Assembly (NCBI GenBank): GCA_964019415.1 | Contig: OZ025871.1 | Location: 6,452,213-6,516,212, forward strand | Source of the DNA: Ianthella basta | Taxonomy: Eukaryota; Porifera; Demospongiae; Verongiida; Ianthellidae | Direction of reading: 5' to 3' | Length of the DNA: 64,000 nt | Shown: positions 55,328 to 64,000 of the stretch, one piece after another | Numbering within the stretch: position 1 is the stretch's first letter | How the letters are laid out: each line of letters begins with the position of its first letter | Program-made: the position numbers and the translations under genes | The notes under the pieces: model-generated | Database searches by the model: none | The model's input: only the letters and a program-made list of their open reading frames with translations | What the model was told of the DNA's origin: nothing

Positions 55328-56952
55328 TCGCAACAATGCGGCAAGCACTAAAATATGATGGACTTGATGTCCAGTGACTCGGCAGTAGGCTTATGAACGT
55401 ATTCTTATGGCTGATGACGCTCTTCAAGGCTTCCTTCTGATGTTTTGTTAGAACCAACATTGACTTGCGCAGTGCACTCAAAGCGAATGATACATACAGC
55501 CCCTTTGAACGACTCCTCCATGATAAGCCGGTACTAGACAGGTGCGAGGTAATAATTGGCACGATAATGCAAAGGTGTTATTCAATCTATACTGCCTCTG
55601 GACCGTCCCTTCTCTTCCACGCTTACGTTTACGCTTACCTTCACGCTTCTAGCGGACGAGACTAGAGAAGCCGTAACTAATCACACGCAGCATTATGTCA
55701 TCATCCATAATTACATTCCATTGTGCCCAAACTTCCTGCCCACTTTCACCAGACCCTTCCTCCCCCACGGGAAGGGTCTGGGAACGAGACTAGACAATGC
55801 AGTGGTAAGTAGTCTAGCTGTTTAACTGTGTGAAAGTAGTTGTTCATGGTGTTTCCAGTTGACTCTGTGAGATGGAGTATTCCAGGCTGTCTGCACAGCG
55901 CAAGGTGCCAGAGATGTGATCCTCCCAGTGACAGCCATGCCTGACGGCACAAGCAGACCAACAATATAAATGTGAAGAGAAATGGACTAAAATTATGTTA
56001 TGGAATGCTATTGTCCACATGTCAAAAGCATCATTCAAGCAAACATGCATTTTATATCCTTTCTGTAGATAGCAGTTGGTGACAGCTTTCATTGCCCCTG
56101 AATACAGACTAGTGCAACAGCATGGCTTGAAGCCAATAATTACAAGTTTTGAGTCACAAAGAGTGAGCAAAAATTATGCAGAAAGAAAAGACCACCCTGA
56201 AACCTTTGTGAAGATGAAATGCTTTAGCGATTTCATCACAATTGGCTGAAACTGATGGATCTTTAAAGTCTTTCAGCTGAGTAGTAGCATCAGTAAAAGC
56301 AATAGGCATGAAACCATTCCTCGGAAGTGAAGTAAATAAACATGAAGGAAATGTATGTACTATGCTATGAGTGCTTGATTATTGTCTGAACCTAGTGAGT
56401 CAACGCGAAGTTGCTACAGAAAAGATCAGGAGCTCTTGGTTTGTTTCAGGGGAACCGAAACTTGATCAGTTTCCATTGAGGTGGGAACAGAATCACGATT
56501 ACCTAGTGACCGTACAGTGTAGAGCTGGCAGCTGTTTTGTACAGTAACTGTTGCTTTAAACTTAGACCAACACAGGTATAACCAGGTCTGACTCTCCCTG
56601 TTTCTCTAACAAGATTACACCCATATACAGGACAATCTGCTTTCCCTCAGACAAAAGACAGCGCCTGTCTTAACTTCCAATGATGTAACTGGTAGTGAAG
56701 ACTCCGTTTTGTCATCAAAAAGCGGCTTTCAGTGTATCATCATGCACCTGTATGTGTCACGGGATACACTAGACTCTTCATTCAATTGGTAACTATACAG
56801 CCTTTCCTCATCAACACTTTGCTCGATGCAGCTTGGTAGCATGTATGTATGTGGGAAGATGAATAGCTGGCATGTCCATGCAATAGTATAATTATAGTCT
56901 CGCATGGCATCCTGTTGTGAAGCAGGTGGATCAATAGGGGGTGATAGCAAGA
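55328..56952. other. Unassigned stretch
   Basis: Bases 55328-55792 are the right part of the outer transposon, without a clear gene. Bases 55802-56952 contain a 108-codon minus-strand frame (55844-56170) that I do not recognise and that has no clear splice borders. I see no repeat copy elsewhere in the window. Confidence 0.4.
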
Positions 56953-57089
56953 CTATTGCCAAATAAGGAGGCGCGGCAAAATGTTGCCGGATGTAGGGAT
57001 GGTGAAAATGTATTCAAAGTCAGCAAATGTGTTGACATCTTCTAGAGGTATTTCTGCCAGTTGATTTCGCCATGCCGTGCAGATTTGTC
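56953..57089 (-). CDS. Exon-like open stretch of unknown family
   Basis: The minus-strand acceptor GATGGTGTAG precedes an open frame QICTAWRNQLAEIPLEDVNT, followed by FADFEYIFTIPTSGN and a stop at 56953-56955. The first 20 codons recur on the plus strand at 28413-28475. Differences between the two copies are few and partly conservative. It could be the last exon of a gene or part of a transposon. I do not recognise the family. Confidence 0.25.
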
Positions 57090-57369
57090 CTACACCATCC
57101 CTACATCTGTCCTTGTTTTTGTGGAAGGCATTTTTACATCCCTTAGACTATGTGCAGGAAGCACTTTGCATATTCCTTTAATGTTAGTATAGAATGACAT
57201 GCAGGAGTAAAATTGGATGACAGATTAAATTTAATAATTGCTATATACTTATTTGGCTATTGGCAAAGGTAGCCATAGGTATATAACTAGTAAAGAAGGT
57301 AGCTCAGTCGAGTTGGAACTGCATGTATTATATATTTTTGATGCATGTATTAGGATTCAGCAGCAACAG

Positions 57370-59420
57370 TTGGGTTGGCAACTTCTATTATAGTCCATTA
57401 GATAACAGAATCTTCAAGAAGGTAGCTGAAGTAGTTTGTGGAAGAAAGAAAGTCAGAAAGGAGAAGCAGACCACATGGTTGAGCAAGGAGGTTAAAGTGG
57501 CAGAAAAAAAATAAGAAATAGGCATAAGAGGTGGCTACATACAAGTGAAGACTGTGGAAGCTAAGGAAGGTTACCTGAAGGCCAAAAGGGCGGCATGTCA
57601 TGCAGTGAGGAATGCAAAAGTGAGGAATGGAAGAAAATTGGTGAGGCGCTGCAGGGAGATTTTCAACACAATCAGAGGAGGTTTTGGGTAAAGATAGGAG
57701 CTAGGACAAAGGGTAGCAGTGAAGTGTGAAAAGTGTGTGACGAAAGTGGACAGGTGCTGTGTGAGGAGGTAGAGGTTAATAAAAGGTGGAAAGAGTACTT
57801 TGCATTGCTGCTGCAGAGTGAAGGAGTCCAACAAAATGAACACAGAGATGCAAGTGGAGAAGAGTAACAAGTAGAGGGGAGTAGACGAGAGGATAAGTTT
57901 GGAAGAAGTGTACACAAACATCTAGAGAATGAAGAATAGGAAAGCACCAGGTGTATGTGGGGTCACTGGAGAAATGCTGAAGGTAGGTAGAGGGGTAGTG
58001 GTAGAGTGGCTGCACAAGATCATGGACCTGGCATTGAAGAGTGGGAGTGTTCCAGTGGACTAGCAGAAGGGCTCTGATTGTCCCAATCCACAAGAAAGGA
58101 AGCAGAACTCAATGTGAAAATTACCATGGTATCAGTTTGCTGAGCATACCTGGCAGGGTGTATGCCAGTGTGTTGGAGTAGAGAATGAGGACAATCACTA
58201 AAGGAAAAGTGTTGGAAGAGCAGGGGGCATTCTGGAGGGGAAGGAGCTGTGTAGACCAGTTGTTTACTCAGGCAGTTAGGAGAAAGGATCAAGATCATTG
58301 AAAAGAACTAGAGAATGCTGATGGTTTGCATGGACTTAGAAAAAGCATACAACAGGGTAGAGAGAGAGTTATTGTGGAGACTGCTGAGAGCATATGGAGT
58401 GAATGGTGAGCTGATAAGAGCAGTGAGGTCACTATATGATGATGGTAAGGCGTGTGTCAGGGTTCAGGGTCAGAAATTGGACTGGTTTAGAGTGGGGCAA
58501 GGAGTGAGACAGGGATGCACTATGTCACCATGGCTATTTAACATCTTTATGGACAAGATAGTGAGAGAGGCAAAGCAGAAGTTTGAAGGAGGGTTTGAAA
58601 TGGAAACAGGCAAGATACAGCTCCTTTTGTTTGCCGATGACCTAATGTTAATGGCAGAAAGAGATGAGGGTGCAGAAAGAAATCTGAAAGAACTGGATGA
58701 AGTGATGAGGAAATGGAGAATGACAAGCAATTAATGGTACTGGTGGTGAAGAGAGGAGGAGGCACATGCAACATTACAGTGAATGGGATGGAGATAGAAA
58801 ATATGAAGACAATGAAGTACCTGCCAGCCATCCTGAATAAGGAGGGATCATGTGAAGCAGAGGTAGACCAAAGAATAGGTGCAGCATCCAAAGTAATTGG
58901 AGCCATGAGAAAAGAGGTAATTGATCGAAGAGAACTGAGCAAAGCACTTAGAGTGATGCCAACTCTGTTGTATGCATGTGAGACCTGGACCCTGCTAGAG
59001 AGACACAAGAGTAGAATGCAAGCCCTTGAAATGAGATGTCCGAGGAGAGTGGAAGGAGTTACTATCTTGGACAAAGTGAGGAATGTGGACATTAGATCAA
59101 GATTGGGACAGGTGGCATTGGTATTGAGAGTAGAGAAGAAGACAGAGTGGTTAAGTAACATGGAAGAGATGACAGAAGATAGGATGGTAAAGAAGGTGTT
59201 TTTTGGAGAATGTGCCAGGAAAGCGACCGAGGGGAAGACCAGGGATAAGATGGGCTGATGATCTGAAAGTAAAATGGAACAGTTAATTATTAAACTGTCT
59301 AGTACAGAATGATGTGAACTAGCTATGTTGTGCTTAGAACTGTTAGACAATACTTCCAGCAACCTTTAGCATTGGAGATAAAGCTGTGTACAATAAATTG
59401 ATCGATTGATTGATTGAAAT
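57370..59420 (+). mobile_element. Decayed RTE-like non-LTR retrotransposon
   Basis: The element runs left to right and ends in a (GATT)n tail (59398-59415). The 5' endonuclease is missing or unrecognisable. The recognisable sequence starts with a connector (LKAKRAACHAVRNAKV region, about 57580). It is broken by several frameshifts. Target duplications were not found. Confidence 0.7.
58315..59280 (+). pseudogene. RTE-like reverse transcriptase with one internal frameshift
   Basis: The palm motifs are readable: motif A CMDLEKAYNRVE, motif B GQGVRQGCTMSPWLFN, motif C LLLFADDLMLMAE. After a frameshift near 58725 come the thumb and the C-terminal PTLLYACETWTL segment, and then, in a third frame, KRPRGRPGIRW. 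The C-terminus is of the same type as the fragment at 8490-9050. Confidence 0.8.
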
Positions 59421-59559
59421 ATTCAAGAATATTGAAGAATTTGTGATATTTTCATATGCTATGCTATGACAGCAGTTGTGAGCAGTATTCTGTATTTTTA
59501 TATGTGTAAGAAATAGGATGAAAGGGATTCTAAGGAGTGTGAGTAGTTTTAATGTAGGC

Positions 59560-60520
59560 GCTCAACAGTTATAGAGCTGAATAATGTATGATTTTGTGAG
59601 GCCCCAACTCCTGCCAACACTTTGAACATACAATGGAAAGACAAGCCTTGCTAGCTGCATCCTTTGAGTGAGTCACATGCTGTTTGTCACCTATATATAG
59701 TAGTGCATCCAATGTCTTCTGCCAGTCCTCACTCTCTATACACACAGCTAGGTGCTTTTCATGGTTTCTCTATGTTGCATATTAGATGACATGGTGGTAT
59801 ATAATTCAGTGTCTACTACTTTCAGCACATCTTCAAAAAAGCTGTGATTGGTTGAAACATTGTCAGTATCATCAGCATATTGCATTGCCACTGTGATTCA
59901 TACTAGTGAATCATCTGCTGATGGTGTTGTTGGAAACTCGATTTGCCTGCATTTATTTGTTGAAGAACCATATTTATAGTTGTAGTGAAGGCCACTAGGC
60001 TGAAACTAGCCCCTTATGTGACACCCACCATTTACTTGAAGGGCCTGCCCATTAAGTCTTTGACACCTACACTGAAACTGGTGTTTGACAGCAGTGTGGT
60101 AGTAATTTGCATAATGTTTCACTGTTGTTGCCCGCTGTTTGATTCGAATTCAGATTTAGATTTGTAGTTGGTGTGCCAAAGCCCTTGCTGAGGTTGGGAC
60201 AGAGGAAGTGTACGTCTACATCATGCATAATGTTGTTGTGGAGCAATGCAGACGCTTTGCAAATATGATGTCTGCACAGCTGCAGCCTTTGAGCCTGACT
60301 AGCGGGGCTGTAAGTTTAATTCTGCTTGGGTCTGAATGTTTCCAGTAAGATCGGTGACAGAATGTTATAGGTTCCATTTTCATTATTATGATGGGACGGA
60401 GATTTGTCACAGGTCCTTGAGGCTTGTTAGGTTTCTGTAGTACGTGTGACTGGTGTGCCTGCACCGAGGTCACAAGCTGGATGTATCACTATAGCAACTC
60501 TGAGAATATCTGCTATCCAC
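59560..60520 (-). pseudogene. Strongly decayed RT of a further non-LTR group
   Basis: The minus strand gives, in order, KPNKPQGPVTNLRPIII (60.45 kb), CADIIFAKRL, a motif A relic NLSKGFGT (about 60.17 kb), SNTSFSVGVKDLMGRPFKVN (about 60.05 kb) and the catalytic YADDTDNVSTNHSFFEDVL (YADD at 59868-59879). Stops and shifts separate the pieces. The KPNKP.GP..NLRP and YADDTD wording differs from the other RT relics in the window. Confidence 0.65.
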
Positions 60521-61249
60521 TGAACAGTCATGTCATGTATGTCATGTTGGTAGAGATGAAGTTGGATCATTCCAGGAATGTCTAACCACTATCATTGTGT
60601 CTGCACTTGGACTATACACCTGACAATAGTAGGTGTCTGTGCTACAGTGGTTCCCTATCTTAGCATTCATATATATCCCCATTGGCACAGTCACATCTCT
60701 CTTATGTATTACATTCACGGCTGCCTGCAACTGCTGATAACGTCTTCCTTCAGGTGTGAATCAGACATATAGTGAGGAGATGTAGGCCCTTATGGAATAA
60801 CAACACAGCACTGCCAGTCCCTACGCTTTGCAACCCATATCTGCACCAGTCTGGCATTTAAGGCAAAACTGGAACAGCCGGTCCCAGATTTCAAATTGTA
60901 CAATGTAGATTGCATGGCTTTACAGGAAACAAGGAGGAACGTAAAATCTCACCCTATTAGGGTACCGCTCTCCGATGCTATGTTGTGCACTCTTAACAAA
61001 CGAATAGGCTTTGTAGGTGGGAAGAAGGTTGCATCCTTACCTTCGAACATCAGTCGCCACTAGATCATGTCACTGTAACTTCCTTCCACTTCAGCAAGTT
61101 GGAACTACCTGTCTCACGGTGAGACAGATATGATTCATCACCTTCACTTGATGGTTGAAGCGTGCGCAGAATGGCTTGGTAGGGTGTGAACCTGCCATAT
61201 TAAGGAGCTATTTTTTCAGTGAATATGATAGATTGAGTAATAATCTAGG
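60521..61249. other. Unassigned stretch
   Basis: No open frame above 65 codons has protein-like content here. No copy elsewhere in the window was noticed. Confidence 0.4.
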
Positions 61250-61850
61250 TGTGCACTGTACATTCCTTAACAGTCATCCTCCTGTACTCCACTGTTGATG
61301 TCTTTAGTTGTAACCTCAGTGATGCGTATTGAACTGCACTACAACTGCACTTACTGAGGACCTTGTGTGATCTCATAGTTCCATTCATTTGCCGTTGTTT
61401 TCTGCTGGAGTTGTTTCAGGAGATGACATATGGTTGTACCGTGATAGGAACAATAGTGTTTAATATCATTCTGAAGTCCATTCTTGTTCTTGGGTCTCCT
61501 GGTGTCACTTTGCTGAGAAGGACTACTGTTCTTTGCTAAGAATTTCCTAAGACTGTGCAATTGTCTACATTGCTCATTAGTCCTTGAAGGACAGGTTAGT
61601 GTGGTATTGTTTTAGCTTTCATTTTGGATAGCTGATGGACACAAATGGGCTGAAATGTGCTAACTGTTACTGGTGCACTGAGAATACTGTTCTGTTGTCC
61701 ACTCAGAATTACTTGTATTAAAGAGCTACATTGAACTGAACTGTACAGTGATGCATTTGTTGCCAGTCATGCATGTGGTTGTATGCTGTTTCTTAATTAA
61801 AGTGTCATATCTATTTCTTCTGTAAGTGGTAGTACACAGGAATGCATGAC
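61250..61850 (+). pseudogene. Third flank copy with broken B exon (B5)
   Basis: Bases 61250-61825 match 39715-40385, the intron before B4. At the exon border TTTCTTCTGTAAG|TGGTAGTACACAGGAATGCATG, about 25 bp of B-exon sequence remain before the text changes completely at 61850. The rest of the exon and its donor are gone. Confidence 0.65.
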
Positions 61851-62112
61851 TAACACATTGCAATCTACCAGCGGCCATGTCTTTATACAGGTTAACTTTG
61901 ATCTGACCCATTGGTGGCTGTCGTAGGTTTCATTGTACATAGGCCATACTCAGTTGCACTGTACACATATCTCACCTGTCACTATGTATAAAATGCATGG
62001 GGTGCCCAGCTTACTTGTTCCATTGCCAAATTGGGTAGAGCAACTAATCGACTACCAATCCAAGCAGAGAATTAGCCTACTTTTGATGACCCTGCACATA
62101 GAATTGGTTTTT

Positions 62113-62238
62113 GTGAAATTGTCTGCCAGTGAGTAGCTGACTTGCTGATCTGTAGAAAACTGCTGATGGGGTAGCAAGCCGTACTGATGCCCTTTTTGAC
62201 AACGTAACCACACACTGTCCCAAAACCTGCAGCTAATA
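62113..62238 (-). pseudogene. Second copy of the FUN14-like exon
   Basis: This is near-identical to 5492-5617 on the minus strand, from TTAGCTGCAG to TTTCACAA. It then runs straight into unrelated AAACCAATTC, without a donor. The copied unit corresponds to the exon plus the last bases of the acceptor. Confidence 0.35.
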
Positions 62239-62768
62239 TAATAACATCTGACTTCAAACAAAAATACAAACAAGTTCTGTTAATCTGTTTCAAATTCAGA
62301 CTTGTAGTTATAGTTATATATAATTGTGTATGATGCTTTAAATTGGTATTCCCTTCAGGTTGAATACCACGGGAGAACCATGAGATACTAGTCCTGTTTG
62401 CCCTTGTCACACCTCGGCCATGTCAAATGACTAGTATTCTTAACAGTAGTTCTGCTAGTTTCTCAAATGTGGAAATGGTGGATTGATAATTGGCCTTCTA
62501 TTCAATCAGGTGCTGTATCGCTAAAGCTCGTGACAGCATCTGACAATGTATTACACTAGTGTATCTACCAATGTAGTTATAAGGTGATTAGTATATCTCA
62601 TCACAATCTGCGGTGCTGCTACCCTGTATGCGACCACAGTAGATCTCCTGTCATGCAACACACTTCTCTTCACTTACTTGTGGTGGAGACTGTATTATTA
62701 AAAGCAGTTACATCATTTAATGTCATAACATGGATGCTCACGTGCAAGACACAGTAACACAGCACTGT

Positions 62769-62915
62769 CGTGGAAGTTATTAGGCATGCTGGGTAGGTAA
62801 TAGCTTGATTCTTCTTTGGACAATCGAGCACACCATGAACACTTGTCAAATTCAATGCAACGTTTCGCCCATCATGGCCTTCGTTAGGCATACAAAACTC
62901 AAAGAAGAATCAAGC
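62769..62915. mobile_element. 147-bp insertion with 14-bp target duplication and inverted ends
   Basis: TAACACAGCACTGT is duplicated at 62755-62768 and 62916-62929. The paralogue at 29850-29880 has one copy. A duplication of this length suggests target-primed reverse transcription. Yet AGCTTGATTCTTCTTTG (62802-62818) and its perfect complement (62900-62916) form inverted repeats. On the minus strand the interior reads CGAAGGCCATGATGGGCGAAACGTTG, similar in layout to the motif at 39245-39330. Confidence 0.65.
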
Positions 62916-63639
62916 TAACACAGCACTGTAGTGTTACACTAGAACTCGTGCTGACTAATGCCAATGATTGCTCTGACTGTGGTGGAGAATGCTTCAACTG
63001 GTCATTTTGTCAGACAATCTTACATATGGCCAGTCACATGATATGTACACTATGTCCAGATTTACCTGATGACAGAACATTACAGTTATTGGCCTCTTCT
63101 GTTTTGTGATGAGCAGGTAAAGTGTGATTCACTATACAATGTACACTAGTTTAACATCTATGGCACTGAAAAGCTGTCTAATGAATATCTGTGACAAATA
63201 CCACCTAGTACCCTGGCTCTAAATCCATCCAGATGCATAAATATACCTCTTGAATGGCACTTAACTATCAGTTACAGCAAGGCATGCAAGATATTCAGCC
63301 ATTGGATTTGTTATGCCATTATTACTTATCTTGTTCACTGCTGTATTTATTTGTGTCTGAGAGGTCACACTGCAGAAAATTCCCCAGGTTAAATGCAGAA
63401 TGAACCAAAGGCAGGTGTTCAGACCACAAAGTGAGATATGGGTGTGGCCACAGAGTAAGATGCATCTGAAGAATATGTCATGTCAGTACTGTATAAACTA
63501 ATGCTGTGAGACTGTGCACATTCATCAGCGAAGGGCCAGTCATTGCACAGCACAAACCTCGGATCATTTTCTTGGTGTTAGTCATGCCCACCAGCTCAAG
63601 GGATTCAAGCAGACCATCAACAGAGAAAGCTCATGGGGC

Positions 63640-63960
63640 AAACCAGGTATTTGAGAATTTGAAATAGTTCAGCAGTCTGAGATGGTATGAGATTGGGGGA
63701 TGAGATTGCTGATGTCTTGCTATTGCGGATGACATGGTGTTAGTCACAAACAGTGAGGAGTACCTCCAAACAATTGAATTTAAAGATATTGGACAATGCA
63801 TTGACAAAGTGGGAAGTGCATGAATATGAATTGGGAGAATACGGATTTAATGAATGTGGGGAAGGAGAGAAGGCACTGCTGTGTAGACGTTGGGGCAGGA
63901 AGTTGGAATAGTATAGTTACTTGAAAATTCAGCCAGTGCTTGAGTGTGGTGTAGTGGAAT
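63640..63960 (+). pseudogene. Reverse transcriptase relic with IADDMVL (copy 3)
   Basis: This is the same relic as at 30590 (GCG GAT GAC at 63725-63733, followed by VTNSEEYLQ), with further substitutions downstream. Confidence 0.6.
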
Positions 63961-64000
63961 CCTTTTTTACTGTAGATTTCCTGATGTTTTCGCCTAGCCA

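Larger units (their letters stand above)
53015..55792. mobile_element. DNA transposon with TAGTCTYGTYCCCAG ends (outer, 2.8 kb)
   Basis: The left end is TAGTCTTGTCCCCAGACC (53015) and the right end is the inverse of TAGTCTCGTTCCCAGACC (to 55792). Each end continues as its own hairpin (AGACCCTTCC ... GGAAGGGTCT). The flanking 9-bp duplication is GGCAATGCA (53006-53014) and GACAATGCA (55793-55801), 8 of 9 matching. Inside are a second related transposon, a retroelement domain fragment, a RecQ-like helicase fragment and a Cys-rich domain, all decayed. Confidence 0.65.
62310..63990. repeat. Third copy of the 29.4-30.95 kb block
   Basis: This is collinear with 29408-30950 at about 97% identity, apart from a 147-bp insert (62769-62915). 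It runs off the window end at the AGATTTCCTGATGTTTTCGCC stretch, so the array continues to the right. Confidence 0.8.

Noticed and set aside
55844-56170. 108-codon minus-strand frame
   Set aside because: There is no recognisable family, no clear splice borders and no second copy. It is left as unassigned.

Overview
This window is metazoan nuclear DNA, AT-rich and dominated by repeats. There are no operons, no closely packed genes and no bacterial signals. Short exons are separated by multi-kilobase introns with GT/AG borders, and several transposon classes are nested in one another. The retroelement types (a non-LTR element with a 2A peptide, RTE-like tails, a helicase-bearing DNA transposon) suggest a marine invertebrate. 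A sponge is my best guess, but this is inference.

The only host-gene-like signal is on the plus strand. Two exon types alternate over 42 kb. Exon type B (131 bp, phase 1 to 0) lies at 7910, 15857, 31706 and 40386, with a remnant near 61826. Exon type A (211-247 bp, phase 0 to 1) lies at 15113, 26619, 37462 and 50186. In the order B-A-B-A-B-A-B-A the phases match and give 482 codons without a stop. The product is a leucine-rich-repeat protein of ribonuclease-inhibitor/NLR style. The intron sequence was copied along with the exons. Between each B exon and the next A exon, or between duplicated blocks, sits a copy of a block holding a CRE site (TGACGTCA), an ATGGCGG motif and a candidate first exon ending in GTAAGT (five copies: 11808, 19577, 34853, 43525, 46707). 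The array could be one giant gene or several promoter-led units.

Layout. 1-4700: very long palindromes, 128-bp triplicate repeats and ATTAT microsatellites. 4700-7100: a diverged tandem duplication, a possible FUN14-like exon (minus), a foldback element and an RT relic. 7100-16000: a pogo/Tigger-type HTH relic, B1, an RTE-like insertion with clean target duplications, block a, a long TG tract, A1 and B2. 16000-28500: block d with a full-length 2A-bearing non-LTR retrotransposon (20817-24273, minus), tRNA-like MITEs and A2. 28500-40500: a second copy of the 6-9 kb region with B3, block b, A3 and B4. 40800-51000: blocks c and e, and A4. 51100-55800: four DNA transposons, including two related elements with 9-bp target duplications that carry RecQ-like helicase and zinc-finger fragments. 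57000-60500: two further decayed non-LTR elements. 61250-64000: a third partial copy of the B-exon flank and of the 29-31 kb sequence.

The tandem duplication helps with interpretation, because one paralogous copy often preserves the empty site of an insertion found in another. This fixed the borders of the RTE-like element, the 2A retrotransposon, a piggyBac-type MITE and a 147-bp retroposed insert.
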